Source of the DNA: G963664835 sp963664835
GTDB taxonomy: Bacteria; Chloroflexota; UBA6077; FW602-bin22; JBCLEL01
DNA: 64,000 bases
Assembly (NCBI GenBank): GCA_963664835.2
Contig: CAXXUG010000012.1
Span: 149,361-213,360, forward strand
Direction of reading: 5' to 3'
A program made the position numbers and the translations under genes. This document shows, one piece after another, positions 17,780-26,794 of the stretch; positions within the stretch are counted from its first letter, which is position 1, and each line of letters starts with the position of its first letter. The notes below the pieces were generated by a model that did not search any database, was not told where the DNA came from, and saw only the letters and a program-made list of their open reading frames with translations.

Positions 17780-18829
17780 TTATTGTGATTGACAGGCTTG
17801 TTCCAGCACGCGCAATACGTTGTCTCCGAGGATTTTTCTGACGGCATCTTCGCCGTAGCCGCGTGCCACAAGACCCTGAGTGATTTGGGGGTATTTGGTA
17901 GCGTCCTCTATCAACAGTCCGCCGCCGTCGAAGTCCGATCCCAAGCCTACGTGGTCAATGCCTGCGACGTTGACGGCGTGGTCAATGTGCTCTAGCAGAC
18001 GAGGCAGGGACGCGTCGTGGGCGTCGACAAAATCTGGAACGAACGTGATTGCCATGACACCGTTATTGTTTGCCACACCCTTGATCTGTTCGTCGCTCAG
18101 ATTGCGCGGATGATCGCACAGGCGCTTGCAATTGCTGTGGGAGGCGAGCACGGGAGAGGTCGAGACCTCGAGAACGTCCCAGAATCCTCGCTCGGCGATA
18201 TGAGAGACATCAACAAGCATGCCCAGAGCGTTCATTTCCTTCACCAACTGCACGCCGAAGCTCGTCAATCCTCCGCCCGAGCGCTCCTCGGCATTGCCCG
18301 CAGCCGCCCAGGAGCTTGGGTTGTGAGTGAGTCCGATGGATCGGACTCCAAGGCGAAAGAGCATCCTGAGGACATTAAGGCTCCGTTCGAGCCCGTCGCT
18401 GTTCTCGATTGCGAGAATTGCGGCCAACTTGCCTTCGGCCTTGGCGAGACGAATGTCTTCCGCTGACTTGGCTATAACGAGTTCGTCTGAATGGGCTTCG
18501 ATCTCCGCGTCGAAATACCCGAAGGCATCGAGGGCGAAGCTGAGATGATTATTCCAGGCGCTCGTTACGTCGACGGCAAAGAAGGCGGCGTCTATCCCAC
18601 CCCGACGCATCTTGGGTAGATTGATTTGGACCGGCGTCATAGTGCCGATGCGCTGATCGCGTAGATGGGCAACGGTACCCATGTGGCGGTCTCGGTCTGG
18701 CGGCGACTCACCCGAAAAGCTCAGATTCCCTCGGAGGATGTGGGAGACAATCGCGTCGTTGTGGCAGTCGATGACCAAGGCTTGATTGTGAAGCGAGTAA
18801 GGTTCTGTGTCCGCGGCCAAAGTGGGCAC
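17780..18829 (-). CDS. Membrane-dipeptidase-type peptidase (family M19)
   Basis: 349 residues of the renal-dipeptidase-like amidohydrolase family, a zinc-dependent TIM barrel. Visible metal and substrate residues are His23 and Asp25 in DCHND, Glu142 in IENSDG, His210 in LVDVSH, His231 in ASHSNC, the RNLSDEQI segment, and Asp299/Asp301 in GSDFDG. These match the family in order and spacing. Such enzymes hydrolyse dipeptides, often with a D-residue, or related amides. No signal peptide is seen, so it is probably cytoplasmic. It has no co-directional partner: the compound IS lies downstream and a repeat-rich gap upstream. Confidence 0.93.
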   Translation of the reverse strand: MPTLAADTEPYSLHNQALVIDCHNDAIVSHILRGNLSFSGESPPDRDRHMGTVAHLRDQRIGTMTPVQINLPKMRRGGIDAAFFAVDVTSAWNNHLSFALDAFGYFDAEIEAHSDELVIAKSAEDIRLAKAEGKLAAILAIENSDGLERSLNVLRMLFRLGVRSIGLTHNPSSWAAAGNAEERSGGGLTSFGVQLVKEMNALGMLVDVSHIAERGFWDVLEVSTSPVLASHSNCKRLCDHPRNLSDEQIKGVANNNGVMAITFVPDFVDAHDASLPRLLEHIDHAVNVAGIDHVGLGSDFDGGGLLIEDATKYPQITQGLVARGYGEDAVRKILGDNVLRVLEQACQSQ

Positions 18830-19286
18830 CTCCTAAATGCGATGTAGAGTTGAGAGGAGTATTTGGAGCGCGATAGCTCAAGAATCAACTAAGTCGCGTC
18901 CATTCTGGCCGGCGTGGGCACCCAAAATGTAGCGGAATTGTGCCGCCGGCGCCTCGCTTCCTGGATTCCGGCCTTCACCCGAATCACCATGGCCTTGTGA
19001 AGCCCGCACGAGAGGATGAAAATGGGACGAGTGATTCCGTTGATTGTATGTCGGGTTTGCCCCAGCCCGGCCCCAGCGGGGGACAAGCCCCTCGCCTCGC
19101 GAAGTCTTCGACCGCGCTACGTTTCCCATCCCCAGCCCCAGCGGGGGACAAGCCCCCGCCCTACATTCTTCTTTTCCGGCTACGAACGAGGAAGAGTTGG
19201 AAAAACTTAGCTGGATGGCCATTCTCGTACCAGCTACGATAGTGGATGGCGGTACCACGGGGCCTGCTATTTTTCGTGCCAGGAAT
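18830..19286. other. Gene-free stretch with dRS3-like and hairpin repeats
   Basis: Contains the inverted-repeat module with GATGAAAATGG tail at 18960-19023. Two closely spaced AGCGGGGGACAAGCCCC hairpins (about 19074-19093 and 19137-19158) follow, the first with the CTCGCCTCGC...GTCTTCGAC extension. The CTTCTTTTCCGGCTACGAACG module ends near 19235. No coding evidence. Confidence 0.75.
18960..19023 (+). repeat. dRS3-like module with GATGAAAATGG tail
   Basis: GGATTCCGGCC-TTCAC-CCGAATC, then ATGGCCTTGTGAAGCCCGCA and GAGGATGAAAATGG. A diverged copy of the modules at 10698 and 11010. Confidence 0.8.
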
Positions 19287-19361
19287 TGGAGCCGACGGAG
19301 GGATTCGAACCCTCGGCCTGCTGTTTACGAAACAGCTGCTCTACCACTGAGCTACGTCGGC
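19287..19361 (-). tRNA. tRNA-Thr (anticodon CGT)
   Basis: The complement folds into a full cloverleaf. The acceptor stem is GCCGACG/CGTCGGC and the D arm GCTC-AGTGGTA-GAGC. The anticodon stem GCTGT/ACAGC carries loop TTCGTAA, so the anticodon is CGT. The T arm is GAGGG-TTCGAAT-CCCTC. The discriminator is T and CCA is encoded (19287-19289). It lies 44 bases downstream of the DUF4015 gene on the same strand. Confidence 0.96.
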
Positions 19362-19404
19362 TGATAGTTGCACTGTGGAATATAGCCTTGGCCAGGTGGG
19401 CTGG

Positions 19405-21375
19405 TCAATTATCGGGCTCAAATCCACCCTTGGCGTATTGATTTCCTGGGTCCCAAAACATCCAACCGCCCAATCCAAGGTCATATAGCGCCTGCTTCTG
19501 CAAATGGAATTGGTCGGGACCGTAGGGGTAGTCCAGAATATAGTCATCATAGTATTGGAGCCAGGGCCGTAAGGTTACACCGGTGTTGCTTAGTCGTTCC
19601 TGGGCATTCTTGATACTCTCGTGCACGATCTCGTATGGGTGGTGTGATGCCTCTCCACGGTAAACTACTCCGCTTTCGGCGGGTATGCCGTCGAAGAAAA
19701 GATTGGGATAAACCATAGTCGAGATCACGTCCACATGCGGGGCCATCGCTTCGATTCGCTGTCCAATACCCATGTCGTCCTCGCGCCACGACGTATAGCC
19801 AAAGACATCCACGGCCAGTCTAACTCCGGTCGGCGCAAGAACGGAGCGGGCGTACTCGAGGAAGCCGGTGATTGCCGCAATCCTGTTGCCCTGGTTATTC
19901 GCCTGAGAAAATACCATGCGATCAACGTTCGTGCCGGGGGCAGGGTCGCTGGGGAATCTGATGTAGTCGAATTGAATCTCATCGAATCCGAGCTCAGCGG
20001 CCTCCTTGGCGATAGCTACGTTGTACTCCCACACCTCGCGCCTAGTTGGGTCGGCCCAACCGAGACCCTCCCCGTCTACCCACTGTTTTCCGGTCTCGGA
20101 ATCCATAACAGCAAGGTCGGGGCGGGCCTTGCTCAAGGGGTCGTCCTTGAACGTTACAATTCGGGCTATCGAGTAGATGCCGCGACCCTTTAGGTCTGCC
20201 AACAATGCCTTGGGGTCTGGTATCGTGATTTCAGGCTGTGCCCCGTATTCCTGCACCGCAGGCAACGCGCTCTTGTACGCTATCCAACCCCTATCGCCTT
20301 TCACGTCGATGACCAACGCATTCAGTTCGGTCTCTTCGATGAGCCTGATCGCATTGTCGCGCAACTCTGGAGAGGCGATGCCGTAGAATGTCAGGTAAAT
20401 TGCCCTTATGGCCTCCTTCTCGAGCTCGACGACGAGTGGGCCTGGGCCGGTCATCAAAACTGTGGTTGCCGCGTAGTTACTAGCTCGCACGAAGATGGGT
20501 AGATCTGGCTTGGCGCCTCCGACCCGGAATTCACCGTTTACGTCGGTCCGGACCTCACTCTGACCGGTGATTACCGTCGCGTTAGGGATGGGGCGTCCAT
20601 TGTACCTGTCTACCACGCGGCCCGAAATGACGTTGTGGCGGAGAATCATGCGAAAGGCACTGCCTTCGGGAAGGATCGCGGACACTTGCTCGTGATCCGG
20701 CGCAGAGATGCTCAGTATCTGCCCGGTCTCGACATAGCTCACGTGGGCCATGCCATCTTCGCCTGAGAGTCCGCTGTTGTCGCCCACAACAACCTCGGCA
20801 CCGGCGAGCAGCCCAAACTTGTCGCTAACGACTTCTACCGTGATGACCCTTGGCTGCAACCTGACCTGCATAGGCTCGCTATTAAAGGGAAGCACTTGTG
20901 AAAGATAACCGGGCGCGTCAACACTGATGGGTTGGTCCATGTCAACGTACTTGACTCGGAAGGAACCATCCGCCCCCGATTCGGCGCTTCGATTGCCTTG
21001 GACAACTCGGGCACCGGAAATCGGCTCGCTGTTGCTCACATCGACGACACGTCCGCTAATCAGTGTAGGTTGTAGTCGAATCTCTATTGTGGAACGATCA
21101 TGAGAGAAAACGGATTGTGGTGTGTATCCGGGTGCATTGACCGTGATAAGTTGATCTTCGCGCAGACGCGGTCCGACGTAGATGACCGTGCCAATATCGT
21201 TGGTGGAAACCAGACGGTCGCCGGTTTGAATCATCGCGCCGGAGATTGGCTGATTCGACTCAGTGTCGAATACCGAAAAGCTAGTCAAACGCTCGCTTAT
21301 GAACTCGTCATAGACCAGCCAAGAAAGTGTAGCTGCGGCTACTGCTACAAGAAAATATAGGATTCGGGTAGTCAT
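19405..21375 (-). CDS. DUF4015 putative glycoside hydrolase with N-terminal Ig-like/carboxypeptidase-regulatory repeats
   Basis: 656 residues. One N-terminal membrane helix (about residues 4-22) anchors or exports the protein. Four repeats of about 72 residues follow (about 33-320), recognisable by ISGRVVD-, NATV/ARVV-, DGSFRV/NGEFRV- and APGY-like blocks, the pattern of carboxypeptidase regulatory-like beta-sandwiches. The C-terminal 330 residues match the DUF4015 glycosidase-like TIM barrel: IYLTFYG, NALVIDVKGDRGWI, IARIVTFKDDPL, GFDEIQFDYIRFP, VDVFGYTSWREDDMGIGQ and STMVYPN. The product is probably cell-surface and may act on an envelope polysaccharide. The substrate is unknown. Acidic residues in DEIQFDYIRFP are candidate catalytic groups by comparison with related barrels. 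Confidence 0.88.
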   Translation of the reverse strand: MTTRILYFLVAVAAATLSWLVYDEFISERLTSFSVFDTESNQPISGAMIQTGDRLVSTNDIGTVIYVGPRLREDQLITVNAPGYTPQSVFSHDRSTIEIRLQPTLISGRVVDVSNSEPISGARVVQGNRSAESGADGSFRVKYVDMDQPISVDAPGYLSQVLPFNSEPMQVRLQPRVITVEVVSDKFGLLAGAEVVVGDNSGLSGEDGMAHVSYVETGQILSISAPDHEQVSAILPEGSAFRMILRHNVISGRVVDRYNGRPIPNATVITGQSEVRTDVNGEFRVGGAKPDLPIFVRASNYAATTVLMTGPGPLVVELEKEAIRAIYLTFYGIASPELRDNAIRLIEETELNALVIDVKGDRGWIAYKSALPAVQEYGAQPEITIPDPKALLADLKGRGIYSIARIVTFKDDPLSKARPDLAVMDSETGKQWVDGEGLGWADPTRREVWEYNVAIAKEAAELGFDEIQFDYIRFPSDPAPGTNVDRMVFSQANNQGNRIAAITGFLEYARSVLAPTGVRLAVDVFGYTSWREDDMGIGQRIEAMAPHVDVISTMVYPNLFFDGIPAESGVVYRGEASHHPYEIVHESIKNAQERLSNTGVTLRPWLQYYDDYILDYPYGPDQFHLQKQALYDLGLGGWMFWDPGNQYAKGGFEPDN

Positions 21376-21591
21376 AGGCCTCTAGATGCAACTATGATGT
21401 TCGTTCTCAAAGGAGCCTCGCTCGGGAACGAAGAGTCCACATGTACAGATTATATATGCACCATCGGGAATAGAGTTCTCGAACCGGTAGACTACGACTT
21501 GAAGAAGTCTTTACGCAAAACTCAATGCCAGATTACGATTAAGCAACGACCCTAGGTTTACGAAGTTCTAATTGCTGGAGGAGCAGGAACA

Positions 21592-22926
21592 GTGGCGACG
21601 GACAACCGCCAGTTCGATCCAACTCAGATCAGCCAACTGGTTGCTTGGCTTGATGAGCAGCGCAATCAGGACCGTGAGCGGATTACCAACTTGGTCAAGG
21701 ATATGGCGGATATTTCTACCCAAGTGGACGAAATCGACATGCGCTTGCGCAACCAAGATCTACAGATATCTTCGGTCGCTGGACACATATCCAAGCCGGT
21801 AATTCCTGATGCCGAAATGCGGCCTGTATTCGACCAGATGTCGAGACACGAGCTCAAGTTAGAGACCCTAGAGGAAGAACTGCAACGCCAAGATTCGTTG
21901 CGGAGTGTAAGCGAGTCTCAGGAAAAGAAAGCGGACCTCGAGACTGCCCAGCGATTGGAGAGAATTGAACAGCAGCTACGAACCGACAGTCAGAAGACCT
22001 CCGCAATGCACGCTGAGATCAGTAGAGAACGATCGCTGGCGGCCTCGATGCCTGCGGCTATAGAAGCACTACAACGCGACATCAATGCATTAGGGAATCG
22101 GCTGATCCATATGGAGGACAGCGACAAACGAATTGAAACTAGTACTACACAGCTCGAGTCGTTGATAGAGGAGCATGGTGGTCGGGTCCAGCATCTGGAA
22201 AACTGGGCGAGATTATCGGATGTAAGGTGGTCACGGCAGGCGGACGAGTGGTCAGGCCGCTTGGAGGTGTGGCGAGCGGAGGACGAGGAGCGGTCGCGGC
22301 CGGTTCTTGCAGTTTCCGAGCGTGTGCTGGCTCTTCAGAACCAGGTGGACGAGCTAAGGGCCGGCACGGTGGAACTACTCGAGCGTGTAGGCAAACTCGA
22401 GGTTGAAGAACGCACCTCTGTACTCGAGAACTCGCGCCTCGCGGAACGAGTGCAACAGCTTGCGGCAGGACAGGAATTGGCCAGGCAGAAGCTAGCCGAA
22501 GAAGCGTCGGCGCGTTGGAACGTGGAGGAGTCGATGCACCGCGCTTTGGGGCGACTTGAGGAGACCCAGACGCTCCAGAAGACGATGATGTCCACTCTCG
22601 ACAGAGCAACTCTCGAGCTAGAGCAGATGGAGCGCGACAAACAGACTATGATGTCGAATAGGGAGTCTGATCGGCTCCTGTTTCAGTCCGAGTTAGCAGA
22701 CTTGGGCGTCCGTCTAGAGCAGAACCTACAGAACCTGCAGCGCGAGTTGATGGAGACGCGACGCAAGGCGACAGAAGGATTCCGCTTGGTGTTCGAGCAT
22801 AGGCGGCAGTTGAACCTTTCACTCGAAGCCAATCTGCAAGATGTGGATCAACTGGGTTGGCTTGGCACAAGGTCCACATTGGAGACCTTGAGTGAAACAG
22901 CCGTCGACGGGAATGAACCTGGTTGA
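21592..22926 (+). CDS. Coiled-coil protein of unknown function
   Basis: 444 residues, almost entirely heptad-rich alpha-helix with no signal peptide or membrane segment. A GTG start is chosen because CTGGAGGAG lies just upstream. Composition is rich in Glu, Gln, Arg and Leu, with few hydrophobic patches outside heptads, as in cytoplasmic filament-like or scaffold proteins. I recognise no enzymatic domain. It precedes the elongation genes mrdA and rodA on the same strand by 86 bases, so a structural role related to cell shape is possible but unproven. It is divergent from the DUF4015 gene, with a 216-base gap that probably holds both promoters. Confidence 0.75.
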   Translation: MATDNRQFDPTQISQLVAWLDEQRNQDRERITNLVKDMADISTQVDEIDMRLRNQDLQISSVAGHISKPVIPDAEMRPVFDQMSRHELKLETLEEELQRQDSLRSVSESQEKKADLETAQRLERIEQQLRTDSQKTSAMHAEISRERSLAASMPAAIEALQRDINALGNRLIHMEDSDKRIETSTTQLESLIEEHGGRVQHLENWARLSDVRWSRQADEWSGRLEVWRAEDEERSRPVLAVSERVLALQNQVDELRAGTVELLERVGKLEVEERTSVLENSRLAERVQQLAAGQELARQKLAEEASARWNVEESMHRALGRLEETQTLQKTMMSTLDRATLELEQMERDKQTMMSNRESDRLLFQSELADLGVRLEQNLQNLQRELMETRRKATEGFRLVFEHRRQLNLSLEANLQDVDQLGWLGTRSTLETLSETAVDGNEPG

Positions 22927-23012
22927 ATCCAAGTTTGCGATGCATCGCACACGAGATTGGCTCCATTCTCCCCGTCCTTTGATGGCGAAGGCTTCTATCG
23001 CGAGAGTTTGAA

Positions 23013-24956
23013 TTGTCCCGTAGGCTTGAACCTATACATTCCCTCGACGAGCCGTTTGACGAGCAGCCCGTTGTCGATGCTCACAGTTCCCGCATCTATG
23101 TTCTTCAGGCCATCGTAGTCCTGTTTGTTGCGGTCATAGTCTTCCAACTATGGCGCCTTCAGATACTAGAGGGAGATTACTATCGGCACCAGGCGGACAA
23201 CAATCGGTTCCGTCAGTCCAGGATCGAGGCCCAACGGGGCGTCATATATGATCGGAACGGAATACTCTTGGTGCGGAACCGGCCGAGCTACTCGGTCGGC
23301 ATCGTTCCGGTCGACCTACCGCCACAGTTGGACGATCGGCTAACGCATCCGACCATTCGACGTTTGTCCAAATTAATTGGGGTGCCGGCGCAAGAGATCA
23401 AGGACAAGGTGGATGCGGTGTCGGGGTTGGCCCGCTTCGACAACGTACCCATCAAGAGAAACGTCGACCAAGAGCTGGCATTTGGCATCGAAGCCCGCCA
23501 CATTGACATACCAGGTGTGCATATCTATGCGGAGCCATCCCGTGATTACCTTGATGGTCCGTTGACGGCACATCTGCTGGGTTACGTAGGCCTGGTGACC
23601 GAGGAACAATACGCTGAGTTAAGTAAGGCCGCCGATATTGCTCTCGGACTGAATGCGCGCATAGGACAGGCAGGGGTGGAGGCCACATTCGATCAGGATC
23701 TGCGTGGCCGGCCCGGCGAACGCAGGTTAGTCGTGAATGCGGCCGGCCGGGAGGTCAGGGAACTTGGCGTCGAGAATCCGACTTCTGGAAGAAACCTGTC
23801 GTTAACCCTCGACCTGGAGCTGCAAAGAGCAACTCGTGCCATTCTGGCGGAAGATATCGATCGGTACGAGTTGGCATCGGCAGTCGCACTGGATCCGCGC
23901 AACGGGCAGGTCTTGGCAATGGTCCACTTGCCTGAGTACGACAATAATCTGTTCAGTCGCGAGGTGACGGAGTCTGAGCTACAGGAGCTCATCCAAGACA
24001 CCCGCAGACCGTTGGTCAACGGCGCCATCTCCAACTCGTATCCGCCTGGATCGTCTTTCAAAGTGATCACGGCTGCCGCTGCGTTGCAGGAGGGAGTCGT
24101 TACCCCTTACCAACGGATATTCTGCACAGGCGCGCTGCACGTGCCGAACCGTTTCGACCCCACATTGACGACCAGGATCGCGGATTGGGCCGCGCACGGT
24201 GAAGTCGATGCCGTGAGTGCACTAGCCTCCTCTTGCAACGTCTATTTCTATATGCTTGGCGGAGGCGACCCGGAGGGGTCAATCAGTGGGCTGGGTATTG
24301 AGCGCCTTGCGCGTTATGCACGGCTGTTTGGACTGGGGGAGCAAACGGGAATACGGCTGACAGGAGAGTCAGATGGATTTGTGCCTTCGCCAGCGTGGAA
24401 AAGAGAAGTTTACGACCAGGAATGGTACCTGGGGGACACCTATTTGACCGCGATCGGTCAGGGTTTTGTTACTGCTACGCCCTTGCAGATGGCAAACGCC
24501 GTTGCCGTGATAGCGAATGGAGGTACACTCTACCGCCCCGAGATTGTGAAACAGATACTCGACGAGCACGGAGAGGTTATTCGAGAAATGAGTCCGGAGG
24601 TGATCCGCCAAGTGCCGGTGGCGGCGCCATTCATCGAAGTAGTGAGGGCGGGAATGCGGTCCGGAATGTTAATCGGCCGAACTCCTTACGGCACTTCATA
24701 CGTCGGCACTTCATATACGGCCGAGATTCCAGGTTTGGCCGTTGCGGGAAAGACGGGAACCGCCGAATATGGTCAGCCGGATTCGTCAGGCTCCCTACCA
24801 ACCCATGGTTGGTTTGTGGCGTTCGCGCCGGCCGAAGATCCTGAGATCGCATTGGCGGTTTTCGTGAAGAGAGGACGCGGAGCGCAGGATGCGGGTGAGT
24901 TGGCCGAGTCGATCCTGCGCTACTATTTTCGAATACCGGAGGAGCTAGAAAATTAG
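23013..24956 (+). CDS. mrdA: Penicillin-binding protein 2 (peptidoglycan D,D-transpeptidase)
   Basis: 647 residues, a class B PBP that cross-links peptidoglycan during elongation. It has a cytoplasmic N-terminus, one membrane helix (about residues 28-48), the PBP dimer domain (RGVIYDRNGILLVRNRPSYS onward) and a transpeptidase domain. All three active-site motifs are present: SxxK as Ser347-SF-Lys350, SxN as Ser407-Cys-Asn409, and KTG at 580-582 (AGKTGTAEY). The start is TTG. The rodA gene follows with overlap, giving the usual PBP2-SEDS polymerase pair. Presence of this pair implies a peptidoglycan wall. Confidence 0.95.
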   Translation: MSRRLEPIHSLDEPFDEQPVVDAHSSRIYVLQAIVVLFVAVIVFQLWRLQILEGDYYRHQADNNRFRQSRIEAQRGVIYDRNGILLVRNRPSYSVGIVPVDLPPQLDDRLTHPTIRRLSKLIGVPAQEIKDKVDAVSGLARFDNVPIKRNVDQELAFGIEARHIDIPGVHIYAEPSRDYLDGPLTAHLLGYVGLVTEEQYAELSKAADIALGLNARIGQAGVEATFDQDLRGRPGERRLVVNAAGREVRELGVENPTSGRNLSLTLDLELQRATRAILAEDIDRYELASAVALDPRNGQVLAMVHLPEYDNNLFSREVTESELQELIQDTRRPLVNGAISNSYPPGSSFKVITAAAALQEGVVTPYQRIFCTGALHVPNRFDPTLTTRIADWAAHGEVDAVSALASSCNVYFYMLGGGDPEGSISGLGIERLARYARLFGLGEQTGIRLTGESDGFVPSPAWKREVYDQEWYLGDTYLTAIGQGFVTATPLQMANAVAVIANGGTLYRPEIVKQILDEHGEVIREMSPEVIRQVPVAAPFIEVVRAGMRSGMLIGRTPYGTSYVGTSYTAEIPGLAVAGKTGTAEYGQPDSSGSLPTHGWFVAFAPAEDPEIALAVFVKRGRGAQDAGELAESILRYYFRIPEELEN

Positions 24957-26067
24957 AAACATTGGCAACGAGCGCCTGCTGCGAAACTTCGATCCGATTC
25001 TATTTCTGACGGCGATACTGATTCTAGTCTACGGGCTTGCCCTGATTTACAGTGCCACTTTTGGTATCGAAGACCCGTGGACACTGAGTTCGCACGTGGG
25101 TCGCCAGGCCACGATTGGAGCAATGGGCTTAGTTCTGATAGCGATTGCGGTGACCTTCGACTACCGCCTGATGGCACCATTCGCCTACGTGATATACGGG
25201 TCTACTATCGTGCTCCTGGTGGCGGTAATTGTTTCTGGCGTCGTCGTACACGGTTCGCAAAGATGGTTCAGCGTGGCCGGCGTTCAGTTCCAACCATCCG
25301 AGTTTGCCAAGCTGGGGTTGGTGATCTGCTTGGCGAGGTATGTCTCGGACAACCACCGGCAGATCGGTCGAATAGTAGTCGTGCTGAAGTCGATGGTTCT
25401 AGTAGCTATCCCAGTCGGTCTAACTCTGATTCAGCCCGATATGGGGAGTTCGCTGGTCTATGTTGCGATCTGGATCACGATAATGTTTGTGGGAGGTATG
25501 CGGGGTCGCCACTTGGCGATTCTCGTCGCTGCGACGATGGCATCTCTGCCGATAGCTTGGCAGTTCATGCTCGAGTACATGCGCAGGCGAATTCTAATCT
25601 TCCTTGATCCGACGTCGGCTCCTTATGAGGAGGGGTACAACGTGATTCAGGCGCTGATTTCGGTGGGATCCGGCGGTCTGCTAGGACGTGGGTTTACGAG
25701 CGGTACGCAAAGCCAATTGCGATTCCTAAAGGTTCAATACTCAGATTTCATATTCTCGGTGCTTACCGAAGAGCTAGGGTTCGTTGGCGCGGTCGGTTTA
25801 CTGTTGTTGCTGGGGCTATTCCTTTTGAGGGTGTTTCGCGTCGCGCTCGTTTCGAAGGACCGATTCGGTAGGCTCGTCGCAAGCGGGCTCGCCGCGATGA
25901 TCGGATTCCAGGCGATGGTAAATATTGGAATGAACGTCGGGCTTCTGCCAGTCGCCGGCATTACACTTCCGCTAGTGAGCTTTGGCGGCAGTTCGCTAAT
26001 CACTGTACTCTTTTCGATCGGTCTGTTGCAGAGTATTCTAATCAGGCATAAGCGGTTAGAGTTGTGA
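24952..26067 (+). CDS. rodA: Rod-shape-determining SEDS glycosyltransferase RodA
   Basis: About 371 residues of the FtsW/RodA/SpoVE family, a multi-pass membrane peptidoglycan polymerase that partners PBP2. Family blocks include RWFSVAGVQFQPSEFAKL, IQPDMGSSLVY, GYNVIQALISVGSGGLLGRGF and GITLPLVSFGGSSL. The first possible ATG/GTG/TTG start (GTG 25096) would remove the first membrane helix, yet the frame stays open upstream to a TAG at 24946-24948 and encodes NFDPILFLTAILILVYGLAL, the expected helix 1. I therefore place the start at ATT 24952, nine bases after GGAGGAG, overlapping the mrdA stop. ATT at 24961 is an alternative. Confidence 0.88.
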   Translation: MRNIGNERLLRNFDPILFLTAILILVYGLALIYSATFGIEDPWTLSSHVGRQATIGAMGLVLIAIAVTFDYRLMAPFAYVIYGSTIVLLVAVIVSGVVVHGSQRWFSVAGVQFQPSEFAKLGLVICLARYVSDNHRQIGRIVVVLKSMVLVAIPVGLTLIQPDMGSSLVYVAIWITIMFVGGMRGRHLAILVAATMASLPIAWQFMLEYMRRRILIFLDPTSAPYEEGYNVIQALISVGSGGLLGRGFTSGTQSQLRFLKVQYSDFIFSVLTEELGFVGAVGLLLLLGLFLLRVFRVALVSKDRFGRLVASGLAAMIGFQAMVNIGMNVGLLPVAGITLPLVSFGGSSLITVLFSIGLLQSILIRHKRLEL

Positions 26068-26188
26068 ATTAGATCGACAGCATTTGCACGGGTGAGGCCG
26101 GTTTTTGCGGTCTTAGCGGGCGCCCGTCAAGGGTCAACTCGGTGCACTCCCGCCATATGTTGATGAGATCGACAGGAAAAAGGACTGA

Positions 26189-26794
26189 ATGCGTGGGCTT
26201 TCCATCGGACTTCTCTTCGTTTCGCTGTGGGTAGTGATCCTGCAGCTCGCCTGTGCGCCGAATTCGACGGAATCACCCAGTACGGTAAAGATAGCTCTCG
26301 TCTACTCATTCGGTTCAGCCGACCGAGCGGTATCCGAAGAGAGCGTACAGACGGCTCGCAGATTGGTTGGGGATCGGGCGGCTATGGATAACTGTCGGGT
26401 AGAGTTGGTGATTTCGGACACTTGGGAATGGGATCGTGGACGAAGGGCCGAATCAATTGCAGCCGATAGTGCGACGATGATCGTGCTTGGGCACGGTCCG
26501 GAATCAGATCTCGACATCGTCGGAGTCGTCTACGGTGCGGCGAACCTGCCGTGGATCAGTTTCGCAAAGATCGACGAAATGCCGCCGGCTGAGGGCCAAG
26601 TCTGGTTTGCGGCGTCGGATTCGGCGACGGCTACTCCTGTTGACTCCGCTATTGTGGACACTGTTGTTTCGATTTCGCTTGACGCGATCGAAGCGGCTTG
26701 CGATGCCGGAGAGCCCTCACGAGAGGGTGTATCTCGACACTTGGCCGGGCTGGCCGGCCAAATGTCCGCTAACTTCAGTGCCGTTGCGAGATAG
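26189..26794 (+). CDS. Predicted lipoprotein, possible periplasmic-binding-protein fragment
   Basis: 201 residues. It has a clear lipoprotein signal (MRGLSIGLLFVSLWVVILQLAC, Cys22 as the lipidation site) and a Shine-Dalgarno-like AGGAAAAAGGA upstream. The mature part (KIALVYSFGSADRAVSEESVQTARR, and later IVLGHGPESDLDIVGVVYGAANLPWISF) is reminiscent of the N-terminal lobe of branched-chain amino acid-type binding proteins. It is only about half their length, so it is either a shortened, repurposed protein or a stable truncation. Its last 17 bases overlap the following GNAT gene, which points to coupled translation. Function is unknown. Confidence 0.7.
   Translation: MRGLSIGLLFVSLWVVILQLACAPNSTESPSTVKIALVYSFGSADRAVSEESVQTARRLVGDRAAMDNCRVELVISDTWEWDRGRRAESIAADSATMIVLGHGPESDLDIVGVVYGAANLPWISFAKIDEMPPAEGQVWFAASDSATATPVDSAIVDTVVSISLDAIEAACDAGEPSREGVSRHLAGLAGQMSANFSAVAR

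Noticed and set aside
26487..26777. Long N-terminal extension of the GNAT protein
   Set aside because: It is an out-of-frame reading of the lipoprotein gene with no recognisable fold.
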